Shown piece by piece: positions 25,401 through 40,400 of a stretch of 64,000 nucleotides of DNA. Origin of the DNA: Manduca sexta (lineage: Eukaryota > Arthropoda > Insecta > Lepidoptera > Sphingidae); NCBI RefSeq assembly GCF_014839805.1, contig NC_051123.1:13250727-13314726 (forward strand). The letters run 5' to 3'. Below the pieces are notes generated by a model, which worked only from the letters and a program-made list of their open reading frames with translations, was not told the DNA's origin and did not search any database. A program made the translations under genes and the position numbers. Numbering within the stretch: position 1 is the first letter of the stretch; every line of letters starts with the position of its first letter.

Positions 25401-28400
25401 AAATTTTCTACTAACTTTTTAGACAACAAAATTTTCTATAGTATTACTAATTCATATGTTTTAAAATAATGTTTTGATGGATATTATCTCCTTCGAAAAG
25501 TGCTGTTTTTGAGACATACGGCGCGGATGCGTAAACGCTCTTAACACCTATCCAATTTGTATGTTGAAAGCGGCCAACCATACAATTTAAATTCCCATAT
25601 TATCCCGTCAGTAGTAAGCATAACAAAACTCCGGAAACACGTTGCTATTGCTAATAATACGAATGCTAACGCAATGGCATTGCACTCCGCGTCCGCCGTA
25701 CTTCTCACGTAATAGAAATATTCAGGTTTAGTACACTGCAAGCGAACTATTGTGACTTCATATTATTTGTTAGGTGTTGCTTCGGCCGCGTGAATAGCCT
25801 TCTCCGCTAGAGAAAATCTTAAACTGACACGAGCGCTATCTAATTAAATATTCATATATTTCCCTTGGGAGTAAAGTATCGGGATAAAAGTAGCCTATGA
25901 ATTAATTCAAGACATGGTCTACCCGTGTACCAAATTTCATCCAAATCCATTCAGCTGTTTCTCCGTTTACTTTAACAAACATCCAAACATTTCTACAAAC
26001 TTCCGCATTTATATTAGTAAAATAAGTAACAATGGATAATTGCCGTGCTGGCTTGGTTGTATTGTAGTACATTCTGAGCTATCGGTTTCGATCCCTGATT
26101 CTGAGTGACAGAGTTCTCCGCTCTAGCAATAGACTCCGCCTGTATCACACCTTGGAACGGAATAACCACGGAGAAAATTGGTTGCACGAATCGCGCTTTT
26201 GTCTATTTCCGGGAATAAATGACGTGAATTTATGTGTAGAAATAATGTTTTTTACATACGTAGTGAATTCAATATCAAAAAACAAAATGCTGTCTCAGCA
26301 GCAAACTATAAAAAACAGTTAATTACCTATTATTGCATAATTAAAAAAACAATGTATTGCATCCCTTAACTTATATGAAACGATTGACAAAGTTCAGTTT
26401 TTTTAAATAAAATTAAAAAAAATAATTAAAACAGCTGAACTGACTTCGATGCAATATTTAATTATTCAACGAAACTCCAAGGGAAACGTAGGCTATAAGA
26501 ATGTGGAAATCGGCTGATAATGTTAAAATTCCTTCACCACGGCCGCCATAGCAAGTTGACTAATAAAGTTATTACTAAAGTCATTATAATTAATTGCGAA
26601 CAGCCTTACATAAACTATCGCTACATTATAAACTAATATTTTGTTAGCAAATATTAATTTAATGAGCGACATGTTAGCCGAGTCAATTTGTGAAACACGG
26701 TGGAAAATTACTATTTAAGACCTTAGAACGTTCTAGAAATACCAATATTACAACTCGTTAACGAATAAAAAACTTAATTCTTTGGGCATCTCGACTGAAC
26801 AAGGCTCTAACATTTTAGGTGATCATAGTTTTTGGCTGGTCGTTGCTTCATTGTAATTAATACCTAATGCTTTGGGTAATACATTAGGCATCTCGATTAA
26901 ATAAAGCTCTATAAACATTTTAGGTTATCATAACTTCTGGCTCGTCGTTGCTTGATTATTATTACCTAATACTTTGGATATCTTGTTTTCAGCATCGGAC
27001 CCGCAGTCAACACCGGCGGTAATTTGAGAATGGAATACTGGAAACCCCGGCTTAGCAACTGCAGGGGTCCTGGCGAAAAGTTTGGAGGGATAGCTGGGAA
27101 GGAGTGCGGAGGAAGCCGAAGGAAACCTTTTATCAGAGGAGGGGAGAAGGCCAGGAAATGCTCGCGAGTGCATATAGAGTTTGGCGAACGAGTCGAGTCA
27201 CAGAAATATAGCAGCAAATTCAAAAGAAATCTACGGTTTGTAGCCCCCTGAAGATTAAAACAGATGAGTATCTTACAGTCATATTTTTATTAAAAAAATA
27301 TTTTCTATTCTAACGATTTTAAATAAAAACATTAGTCACTTGATGTTTACCCGCGGTTAAAGGTATATTTTTGAATTTGCCGCCATACTTTCAGAGCCAC
27401 GATTCGTTGGCCAGACTCTAAGCCTCAATGCAACCATGAAGTATACACGCTTAACTCTACGCGGTCGCGACAAATATTACCCGTGCATGGGCGTACATTC
27501 GACGTGGAGACCCAGCGCACGAGAATTACTGAGGGGAGAGGGGTGGTCCTGATAGAAAATTGAAAAAGTATTTCCATACCACCGTACGGAAGCGTGAACA
27601 TACGAAGAATCCTAAAAACTTATTGATTGATCCGGCTTAGCACAAATGAGATAATCTCAAGCCGTTTAGCGGTCATGTAATTGGCTTTAATTTTATTATC
27701 AAAGACCGTGCTTTTCCAAATTGTCACGTCACGTGCTGTGACAAGTGTTTGTAGGGATTCATTATATTTGACCTAGGGTTTAGTCGTGGCTTCGTTCGCC
27801 TGAAAATCCTCTCCGGCTATAAATTCACAATTTGTTTTGCCAGATAAAAATATGGATTTGGTGTATCTTTCTGTTAAATTTAGATAACATTTCATCATTT
27901 TATTTCTCTAGAATCGAGATGACGTGTCCTGAACTCATCTTAGCTTTCTTTTGTATAAAAAAATACATCAAAATCAGACATTTTTTAAATCGGTTAAAAC
28001 AACCAAAATCGCTTAGTAAAATAAGCCGAAACTTTATTACAGTTACATTTGTATCTAATCCAACAGCTTCGGTCCGTTTAAAATCGATTCAATATGAAAT
28101 CGTCGGTCTGCGCCGGCGCACCGCTCACGAATCATTTTGTACCGGTTTCAAGGAAACTAGTTTACAGAACAATATTGCAATGTCGGTTCGTTTGTGGTTC
28201 TGATATGCGCTTGTGAGACGTGGGCACAATAAAAATACGTGGGTACGTATCTTGGACGAATTATTATTTATTTGGTAGGTAGGTTACTAAAATGCCAAAT
28301 GCCAACGAACTTTTGTTAGCTTTCCTTATAATATAGTCCTGAATATTCTAAGATAGCGTTGTGTCAACAGTATTATTCTAGCTTATGTTATACGGACTCA

Positions 28401-31400
28401 GCAATGATTCTACCACAGCTCATGGTAAGTGGATTTACTTCCATAATAATACCTGTCATCAACTGTTCAGCTAGAGACAACTATCATTTAGTTGTCTCTT
28501 GCTATACGGACATTTTTTGGACTTCAGTTCACTTCAGTTAACATCACGCGCAGTGAAGCCGTTTTGCCGTGGCGTCGATGAAAAAATATTTTTTATCTAA
28601 TTTCTACTTAACTTACCTTAGACGCCACATCAGCAATAATCTCAGTCTTCTCCTCGAACTGCCTCTCCCTCTCTAGCGCGCGGCGAGCGTGCGCAGCGAT
28701 GGAGTCCCTGACGCGCGAACCTCCAGAGTGGCGTAGGCGGCCACAGCGTCCGCGCAGGCGGCGGCGAGCGCCCCTCGGCGGAGGGTCTCGCCCTCCTCAC
28801 CGTCCAGCGATGAGATGGACAGGTCTGAGTGTAGCCCTGGGGGAGGACAAGTGAAATAACCTTTAGTTTGTAAGAAACTGATGCAATAATGATCTGGTGA
28901 CTTCTCAAATTTTTTTGCTGTGAAATAAAAGTATTGAAGATGAAACTCATCACATTCACTTATTAGCCGACCAAATACAAAAGTCATACTTTTTCAATGC
29001 TCCTAAATAAATGGTAATAACAGGAGTAATATCTCAATAGCTGATTACCTTAAGGTAGTAAGAAATAAACTGACGCAACAATGGACTAACTTGTCAAATT
29101 GTTAAAATAAACAAGTATAAAGTTGTTGAGACATACAGAAGAACAAACAATGTTCCTTAACACAGTGTGTTTTTGACCGATGGATATTAAATTCATCAAG
29201 CTTAGTTATTAAGAAATATACGTAGTACAGAACTTGTATTTTGGGTCCAGTGTTCCTTATATGTATTATTGAATGGCGTACGACCACACAAATTATATCT
29301 AACGCAATAATGAGAAAATAAGTCGCACTCTTGATAAACGTCGGCTCATAATATAAAGAGCAGCAACATCGAAGACCATTAAATTCATAATGCTTTAGAC
29401 GTTCTCATGATGCCCAATGTTTTATAATATCCATTAAATAACGAAACTGTAGAACAATTTGTCTGTAACAGTAGGAAGCGGGCTCGTATCTTCCTGGATG
29501 TTGCTTCCTCATTAGAAACTGATGCGACGTGACAATACGAGATATTACAACTATTGTGTAAAAGAGAGTGAAAGTGTTTCCCTTGGATTCGATTGAAATT
29601 CTATTATAACTAAAATTGGTGACCTCTAAGGGTCTATGCATCAACGCGATCTAAAAGGATTAGTCACGCCATGATCGAGTGAAATTTAACGCTTTTTTAT
29701 GTATCTAGCACCTACGTTCTCTTGACCTTATTGGCCGAGTCTACAGTAAATAGTCTTTATAATATGCCACACGTTTCTCCCTGACACAAATTGGCTGGTT
29801 TGTATATATTTACTTCAAGCCTGGTAAAAGGACTGAAAATTCCTAGTAGTGCGTGATTTCCATGACACAAGAGGTCAGAAGTAATAATTATATGAGGATA
29901 ATAAAAATACATTTAGTATTTATGTAAAATGCTAAGACAGCAGCCTAGTCATAGGTACAAATAGAATAATGCAACCTTTTATTCGTCTAGAAACTGAGAT
30001 TTAAGACCGACATCAACATTATCGTCTAAAAATATTGAGTCTGGATGCGATAATTTCATTTTGAAATATGTAGTTTCGAACAGGCCGGCATAATTGTGTC
30101 AACCAGTGGTAATCATCTCTCCTCAGACGCCACTCTTTATGGACCCTACTCCACTTACAATCAGGTGCAGTGGGGCCACTTCGCCCATAAAAAAAATAAG
30201 TAAATTTTCCTCAAATCCCGTAAAATTGGCCCTGATCGATAGTGAAAATAACAGTAGATGATATCCACGGTGATGCTACAGTTAAACTAGTCACGCGATC
30301 CACGGCGATTCGTGACTCATTCGATGTTAAACGATGCAGTTTTTCTATTGGTTTCTAAAGGAAATCCTTACTTGCAATGCGAGCCGATTAATTTGGCCTT
30401 TAACTCTGTTTACTGGGTATAGTAATTGGGTGTAATTGTATAGGTATAAATTATATACTAATAAAAAGATAGCCTTTGTGGTGTCAGTGTATTGTGATGC
30501 ACCTGTAGTGCTGAAGTCTCATGTTCAATCCCTGGGACGGATAAGTAAGCCCATTAACTGATTTTGTAACTGTAAATAAATTGGTGGACCAAAATTGCAT
30601 TAGAAATGTTGCAAATAATAATGTTTATGAAATCAATGATCTGATTAGATCTGGGGCGACGATTATTACTAATGCTCTCATATCGGCTCAATCGACATTC
30701 TCTCTTATCACAATACTTATCAGTAGATTGCAATCGTAATTAACAATTAGATCGAACATTTTTGAGATTGTCGTCACAATAGATTTTTTTAAAGCATAAA
30801 TTGGACAAATTGTCAAGTAGGTAACCTGCATATTTTAAGTGACCACTATTGTCTATTTAAATACCAAATATCAGAAGAATCATGTGCGTACTATCCACTT
30901 TTGAAGAGATAAAAGAAAAGTGAGGGCCCGAGAAGATTATTAGGATGCATGAACAATCGCATTGACCACACTCAACAGGAAACTGTACAATACTAGTAAA
31001 CTATAACACTCTTCTTAAGACAAAGATAGCACATTACTTGCATCTGTCAAACCATTAGTACCATCAACCACTTTTACAGTTGCCACATTTAAGCTGTATA
31101 CAATATTGGCAATAGAAAGTCTTCCATCACAATCACCCTCTCTTCTTTGTCCTTGATTTTACATACCTGAATCATCATCATGTCCAGTGTTAAGCTGCAA
31201 CGCCAGCGTCCTCAACTGTTTATACACCTGCACCGCTTCAGACCTCAGCCAGCCATCGTCTTGCTCCTCGGGCTCCGACTCCATCTCAGCATGCAGAGAT
31301 CTCGCCGTGTCTGAAGTATCGATGGGATCTGGCGCCCCGACTCGCTCGGCGAGTGTGTCGTGCGATCTTTGTAGCCGTTCTAATTCTTTAAGTGTGTTTT

Positions 31401-34400
31401 GGTAGAGATGTTCCTGTGGGAATAGTGTTGCTTTAGATTATTCTTAAAATGAGTGATGAAAACAAACAGCTGGAGAATTAAATGTCTTGACCATGTAAAC
31501 GTCTTGTTTTTTTTTTTTATTATTATGTCAAAACCTCGATTATACCATCGTACCAAGCATCATACTCATTATTTTGTTATTCGCTGTTGTCAGTCACTCA
31601 ATACGTTGGGCGTTTGATGGCCCTGATATTAGGCGTTTGGAGCATCAGAAATAATATTATAAAAGAATGTAATTACATGTATTTTAATTATCTAATTACA
31701 GCAAAAACTATATATTAAAAGTTTTGCAATCTTATTTGTATAGCCTAATGCATGTATTATGGAATGCTGAATCTGAAAAAATATTCTTCGTCCAAAACCA
31801 TTGTCGGATCACAGTTGTTGCTCAATGGAAACCTTCAAGTCGGGATCGATTTTTAATTGCCAACCATTGTTCTTAGAAATCAACGGATGTTTCGACAGCG
31901 AAGATAACTGATTGTCACATAGGAACGAATTTAGCGGCTCAAGTACTGAACTACATTTGAAGGGATTTGTACATTCTTTAAAGGTGTTGCATTGGTTTGA
32001 GGGCTACACCATTGTATTCTGATTGTATAGTTCTGCATAAAATAAACTAATCGCACCAAACATAAAAGTGAAATTATATTTTTTTTATTAAAGTTTAATA
32101 AAACTTTTGAAATCTTTAACCACGATTGCTTTAAAGATTTTAAATCAGCCCTCAGCACAAATATTTCGATAACGATGGCGTACTACAAATCTACACGTCC
32201 AAGGTAAACATGCAAATCCATTCTCTCAGTATCATCAACACAAAATGATCTGAGCGAATTTCACAATAACAATACGAATGCAGCGAGCGATGCATACGCC
32301 GGTATAATATAAATAGAATTACTCAACATTAGTAACCTCCAGATAGCTATTACGAAAATCAATGTGTAGATTTATGTCTTTCTTCTGCAGTCTGAATAAT
32401 AAATTAGATCTGGAACGTTCTTTTTAATGTTATTATTATTATTTGTTTGAGTTAATTTAAAAAAGGTTTGGATTGAATAACCAACAGTTATGTTCAGCAG
32501 TTATATTAAAGCTATGTTTGTGTACATTTTAAAGGTATATATAATATAATATTCATTGATATGCAAGCCTCAAAGTATACGAGTATTCCTAACAAATATT
32601 ACAACAATAAACATTTCTCCATTTATAATAATTAAATCGGTGTCATCTTTCTCAACCATAAACCCTATATATTTCTATACTCTTCTAGGAGTTTCCAAAG
32701 CATATATAAATCATCATTCTTTCTCTTATCGTAGTGCCTCTTTAAGTAATGATGATTGTCTTAGATTACTTAGTATATTATGTTCGTATATTTATCATCA
32801 TCATTAATCTCATTATTTACCTGTTCCTTGAGCTGCCTCTCCAAAGCCACGATCCTGTCGTTGGCTTCTTCAAGCTGCTGCATCAGTCCTTCCCTTGTTC
32901 TTGAGGGAGCTCGTCAGCCTCCGTTCCAGGTCTGCCTTCTTGTCACTGACCAAAGCCAGCTCAGCTTTGAGGGATTCCAGACTTTGTACATGATCCTGGG
33001 AAGATATTTATATAATATCCATCATTTCTAAAAATATGGTCAGGTAATCTAGATAATAATAATATAGTTTAACGAGAGGGATTTATCATCGACTGGTGAT
33101 TAGTCTAATATGATTCCACCTCAATGTTAGAAATATGAAAGTAGTATTATAGAATGATCTCTCTGAGGAGACGCGAATAAATTAACTGTGATGATACCAC
33201 TATTCAAAACAATGACGTTATCTACACCTTTTTTAACAAAATATGCTACGTTATATTTCGTTCTTCTTTAATTGTTTAAATGACGAGACGAGCTTGCCGT
33301 TCGCCTGATCGTAAACGATACGATCGCCCATAAACAATAGAAACATCATCCAACACCTTAAATTACAAAGTATTGTTTGGTATTCCACTGCGCTCGCCAT
33401 CGTGAGATATGAGATGTTAAGTCCAGTAGTAACACTGGCTATAATGTCCTTCAATCTGGAACCCAACAGTGACTACACAGTGCTCTTGGCGGCCGAAATA
33501 GACATTTCGGTGCTACCTACCCAGGCGAACTCTCACATATGAGAGACCTACCACCAGTAAAGTTCAGTAATTTCTAAGTAAAGTAAATTCTGATCATTAC
33601 CTGTAAGCTAGTCTTCCTGATGGTACACTGGTCCTTCAGCGCTTCCAGCTGTGCTAAGAGGTTGGCTTCTGTCGCCGACGACTCCTTTAGCTGCGCAGTT
33701 AGTCGGGAGTTTTGCGCTGTCAACTCAGCTATCAAGCTGGCCTTCTCCTCATCACGCTGGAGACAAAAACACCATTTAAAAGTCTTCTAGGTGGTATTTA
33801 TTTTTGAGGAATTTAAAGGTTGGTGTTATTTTTTTAAATCCTGAGTAATATAAAATCAAAATATATTTAGTGTCAATGTGCAGTTTGACAAATATGACCT
33901 GAAGGTGCGTGCCGTAAACATTTAATTTATCTTGAATTGAATTTTGTCGATTTGGTAGTATTCATGGATTTACTAACATTAAGATGAATCAAATGGACTA
34001 TAAGGAATAATTATGATCATAATTGTAACACGACTTTATACTACTATAACTATCAAGCTGCCAAAAATAAACGTCTGCCTTTTTTAATTTAACTCTCAAA
34101 TATTTATTTAAGACAAAAACATAGTTTTAATTCACAGTTTCAATATGCAAATTTAATAACCATATCAGCAATGTTTCGTTACGTTTATGACGCATGGACA
34201 AAAGAAACTATAAACCATAAGAAACCATTAAAGTATACATTTCTATCCAAACATTCACACAATCATCAGAACATCAAGCGTGGTTAATCGTGTTAATAGG
34301 TGTAACAACTCTTTTGTTAATCATTGTTCAAAACCACACCTTCTTCGTTAAATAATAAGGTTTAAAATATGTTTTATATAATTTGCGAAACGCGTTTTTT

Positions 34401-37400
34401 CCGAGTGGTCTCGGAAGGACGTCAGATGGCGTGACGGGTTGCAACACGAAGCCTCGAATCGGAGGGCGCTGCTCTTTAACTTTGACATCCGCGGATTTAT
34501 TTGTTTATTTACTATTGTAGTTGTTATACTTGGCACTGAATGGCTCAAATCTAACCTGGACTTAGTTGCATATTAGAATAAGAAAAATGATTCTGCGCAA
34601 TCTCATGCTGCAATGTATTTACAGGCATCAACATTATACAGAGTGAATTTTAGAGATGGGGCAGCAAGGACAGCTTCTTTAACCGCTGTAGCTACAAAAA
34701 AAACTTTCTTAGGAGGCTATTCATCATTTTTTAAAAGACATTCAGATCAGTATTCACAGAAATGTATGGTCAGCAAGAAAATGGACAATTTATGCAAAAC
34801 TTTATTTAATGCCTATCGATCTTGGTGCTTATAAGAAACAAAAGACTATGATGTTTAAATGATTTTCGGACCAAAAACTGAGGAAATCTTTCTTCATACA
34901 TTTTGTTGAAAATTTAACTCCAATTCGCTTTTAAACATAACAAAATCTTGAATTCAATGCACGTTGAGTTTATCATCATAGCCATGTACTGTCTACAGTA
35001 GCATAAAAACACCCATTTATCATTTTCTAGCCTTCCAAACAAAAGTCAACGTCCTCACATCACATTAAATTAGTCTAATATTATAAAAATACCAAAAAAA
35101 AAAAATACAAATATTTTATAGTTCTTTGACAAATGGCCAACTAAAGCTACATTTTTCATTTATATAGTTCCCCGGGGAAACGACCTTATGTATCGTGAGA
35201 ATTTATTTATAACAAGCTATGTCTAATTAAGGCATTTTTTTAAATGTGCAAGGCAAAGTGACCGCACTGTAACTGATGGTAAGTGGAGTGGGGTCCAATA
35301 AAATTTGGACTGTCGAGAGATAATTACTCCTTGACAGTCGACACAATTACACCGAGCTGTTGGAATTGGATATACACAGGCTGATCCCGGAACGCAACAC
35401 TTACGTGGGGCACTATGGCGGGTTTTAACACCTTGTGTACGGTGGTCGCTATCTGGGCCGATATAAAATATATCCTACCGCCAACAAAATGTAGGTTCAA
35501 AGACCAATGCATACTGAGACAAGCCATAATAGCCATTAATCAGGCTAAAAATAAGACAGGATTTTAATGTGAGTGATTGTAATGGTCCAAGATTATATCC
35601 AGATATCTAAAGCAAAGGTTTCCAAAGTATTTTTCGCTATGCCACCCTGCTGCTTAAAATAGAAATGTTACGCCTTTTTCTCCTCAACTCAAGGATAAGG
35701 TAGCCAGATCATCGAGTATCCTAAGTAATATTTTGAAAGTGAGTTTGTTTATTTGTTACGCCTTCACTACGTAAACCGGTGATCATGAAATTTTCCATAT
35801 ACGTCCTCAGAGGTACCTACAGAAGGACTTATGATATCTTTCATCCAGTACAAATACTATTACCGAGATATACAAATTGATTAACAAAATCTACATTAAC
35901 AGCCCCCTTCTACATGTTGTCACGTCTTTCTAGCCCCCCCCCCTCCCCCTACACACACTTTGAAAAGCAATGAAGGGATTCTGTTATTTGAAATCTTATT
36001 ACTAAAACTAGGAGACTTAACATCTAACGCGTCAGGGTGACGAGCGCAGTACAATGCTGCAGTCTATAGTTCAAAATTTGGTTTGTTGCTACTGTTTGTA
36101 CCTACAGCTTGGCATCCAACGAACGCCTTTCACGTCTCGTCAATAAGACATTTTCCCAGTCTGTGACGCAGGTTTTAATTAATGTCGATAGGCAGGGCCC
36201 AAGGATAGACATCAGAGACTGGGCGCGCCGTTAATTGGCTAATCGGCCCTGAAAGCTTAGGGTGTGTCTGGAATGGAATTTACCTAGGCAATGTTTACAC
36301 TTGTTGTGAGTGGAGTGTAATTTGTCTGATGTTTTGCAATCAATGGTTATGATGCCTATATCGTTAAATTTTCCAAATTAATGGATGATACTTGAGCTGT
36401 GAAAAAGCAGATTCAATTTCGAAATAAAGCATTACCTTTTGCGATTTTCGTTTAGGCAATACAGGGATTGACCAGGATTTTAAACTCGGTTACATATAAG
36501 CTAGCCCCCTATATCATGGACAAATATAAACTCGACAAAGTGAGGTTGCATTAGTTTCGTCTCTGCCTAAACTGTACATACTTTGAAGCAGTGGCGAAGA
36601 GTGAAATTTCCCGAAAGGTAATCCGACACAACAAATACGTACTAATATGCATAAATGTGGTCTATAAGTCGTTCTAATAACTAGATTTTACATAAACTAC
36701 GAAAGGGAAGCCGGTAAGAATCGGGTTATCTAGACCCTTTGCCACTGCTTTGAAGCTATTACGAATCAGCGCCATATTATAAAAAAAGGTATTAAACCTA
36801 CAAACTTTCGTCCCTGTTCCGACAATGCTTTTATTAATGTTCATAGTGACTAGCACATTCTAAGGTGTTTTTGTGTATCGGATCCTGCAGTCAACACCGG
36901 GGGAAATGTGCAAATGGGATTCTGAAATCCCCCGGCTTACACTGCAGGGACTTGGAATAAGTTGGGAGGGGATAGGGAGGAAGTGTGGGGAAGGAGGAAC
37001 CCATTTAGAGAGTAGAAGGCCACAAAATGGCTGCAATCCTTCACAGGCCTCAACGTGAATTGGCAATCATGAGTTTACCCACTGAACTTTGTGCCTAGAG
37101 CCGCATCAAATGTCCCCCGTGTATGGTGTATTCCGATTGGAGGCCGAGCGCGCATATTCTAAGGTTTCGACTTGACACAACATTATTATACGGACGGACC
37201 ATGTTCATGCTGAAAACCATTAGTGCGTTCCGTGATGTGTTAGGATAGCTTCCGTGACACCAAATTACGTTAAAATTGTCGCAAGTTAATTTATGTGGTA
37301 CTCACGAATTCAAACAATCCCTTTTACTGTTTTGTGACATGGTTTTATAAAAAAAAAACCCAATTGCTTATATCTGACGAATTTAATAATAATTTCACGA

Positions 37401-40400
37401 CTGTTTATTCACAGGATAGGCAGAATTATAACTAATTTTCCCTTTATCTAATTCCCTTCCTATTACAAATTCCAGGTAAACATGCCATGAGTCGTTGGCT
37501 ATTGTGAATGGGAATACACGGTAACGCAAAATTTTACAAAAAATACAATAACATGAAATGACCTCTAATTGTAGAACAATAATTCACAAACCAAGGACGT
37601 CTGCTCAAATATAAAGTACATAAATAGGATTAGGATCAAGATAAAATAATGTTCGACGCGTTTTAACAAAAGTAAGGTTTCGTTTGGGGTGGAGTTGCTT
37701 TGCTAGCGGGTGTAATAACAAAAGTGAGTATATAACATTAATTTTTGTATACTATAAAGCCGAAACACCAAAAAGTTGATTTTAGTATAAAAGATCTAAT
37801 AAAAATTATAATGATGATGAATTGATAGATTAAGCGCACCGCCCGCGTTGCTGCAATGAGCGAGCGGGACGTGTGCGGGGCCGCGGGTTGCAGAACGATG
37901 TGTTTGTAATGATCAATTTAAGCTTAAAACCCCAAAGAATAAGCAGAATGTAACTGTGCATGAACTCATGGGAAGAGAAGGCTAGCTTATTGCCATATTG
38001 TGAAATATAAAGACAATAATAATAGTTGTATTTTAATATAAAATAGTAATGCCTCGAATTCTAAACATATTTGATTAGAATTTTAATTGTCATTGACCTA
38101 ATTAAATAAAATGAGCATCAGAATCTATAGCCTAAATTTTAATTTCTCAGTTCCAGTGAAACTCAAATATGAATCAAAATAACAATAAAAAATTAAGTAA
38201 AACTCATTCACCCAAATTAGAAAAAGTATATTAAAAATATGCCGAACATCTTTTAAAAATATTTGTATTATTATATCCCTACAATTGCAATCCGTACCAG
38301 ACACGAGGACAAATAAACAAACGGACGTCCAAATGTCTACAACTATTGCAATACCTGTGTTAATCTATACTTGTAATTTGCTAGTTTCCTCAGGATATCA
38401 AGTTCCTCAGGAAACGTTGACAAAGAAGTGTTATTGAGACGACGAAGGCAAGAGAGGAAAGTGATCGCCCTTGGTATTTGGAGGTAGTGTAAAACGACGA
38501 AGCTACGATTACCGGAGGCCGAGGCGGCCTTTGGGGGAGGCGTACTGGGCAACTGCCCAGGGCCTAGCGAAGTGCTTTGGAGGACCTTTTTTTACAATCT
38601 TACAGACGAAACTTTTTAAAACCAGGTTTTTTTTTGCTCCGCCCGTATCCTCATGTCGATTTTTTTGCTTTCGTCTGGCATTTCGCGACATTTAGGGCCG
38701 CTATTGACCGGAGGCGATGATTTATCACACAAAACACATAAATCATTGAATATATTTTTTTAAGATAATTGAAACGTAGATTATATATGCTAAATTAACA
38801 TAATATAGACCAGTCTTCTCTCAGAAAAATGCAGCTGTACCAGACTTAATCTAAAAGAGATTTTCAAGCGGCCGGAGCCGCGAACAACAGCTAACATGTA
38901 ATTATTTGGACAATATTAGGCTTTCTAAAAGCCAATTCTTAGTGGGAATATCGCTTGCATTGGCACCACCGCACAACCTTGACTCAGTTTTGGGAGGTTG
39001 TGTAGTTTCAATGTTAATTACATCTGAACAGTGAATTTTGGACACAATGAATTTTGGACACAGTGAATTTTGGCTTTTTATTGAAACCGAAGGGTCAAGG
39101 GTGTGTCGGTCATTGTTTTAGCTAAGTTTACCACGGTATGTTGAGTTATAAACACTAATAAACATTTAAATTTGATTATTTTTGAATAAATTTATATAAA
39201 TAATTATTAATTATTTATTATTATTATTTTGTAACAAAAACCGGCGAGACGCGTTAAAAATAAGGAGAGTTGCCACTATTCAGTTAATTGACTCAGCTTT
39301 TGATTTAGTTCGGTTTATAAATTATTATAAATATTGTGATACATGAAAGGATACCAAGTATAGAATTGTAATTTCGTAAAAATACTTATTCCATTACATA
39401 TATTGACAAAAAACAAGCAAACTATTTACTTATAAACATAACCACCACATCAAAATGACGAAATATATACTTCCATTGTCTAATTAAAAAAAAACAAACG
39501 TATTATTGCACATAAATTCCCGCCATTTTTATTAATTACGGTGTTGCCAATTGCCACATACAAATACCCACAATTGATGTATAAAAGGACAACAGTTCCA
39601 TTCTAATGTGCTAGTCAATTTGTTACGAAATGATGATCATTAGAACACCTGTGCGGGAGGCTATTGTAATATCGTCAATAATATTTGGAAAGGAAATCCG
39701 TGCGGTTTAGAATAAATGATTTATTGCTTGCTATTACGTATGCGGTGGAATTATATCGTAGTCATCGAGAAGCAGAGATGGAACTAACACAATTACTGTT
39801 CATGAAGTTATCGGAAAGGAAGACTAGCTTATCGCCATATTTTTAAATGATTATCAGATGTTTTTTATATAAAATTATAATACATGTTGAATTCTAAACA
39901 TTTATGGTTAGAATTTTTATTGTTATTGACCTAAATATATTCCGTTAGATATTTTAAAAAATCTCTCTTTATCATATCGATATCTGCAGCCTTTATAGTT
40001 TTCTATTACCAAATGTTAAACAAGCACTTTTGTTTTTTATAATATCTAATGTCTCTGTCAATATGATATTGTACTCAATTGTAAAATTATTTTGACCTAC
40101 CGGCGTAAACTGCATGAGTGAATAAATCAGTCTAATCCCGGCACTCATGTTTGATTGCTGTGTCCCTTTTATAGTCTCCTCAAGATTAGTCCATAACATC
40201 TACGTTCAACCAAAAAAAAAACTAGTTCTATGAAAATGAGCTCTATTTTCATTAGTATATTGCAGGCTTGTCAAATAAATTACTTAGAAATTCCAAACTA
40301 CGGCAAAGAATGCTACCGTAGAATTTCTTTCACAACGGAGAATCAATTAAACCGCCGGAGCGTGGATGGCCTATCACCTCGATTAGCCAGTTAACCAGAG

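Larger units (their letters stand above)
25546..34362. repeat. Duplicated block, copy B
   Basis: About 8.8 kb parallel to 14832-23580. It continues without a gap into unique intron sequence, so this is the copy connected to the upstream exon at 41894. It contains one extra tandem unit and many single-base homopolymer length differences relative to copy A. Confidence 0.9.
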
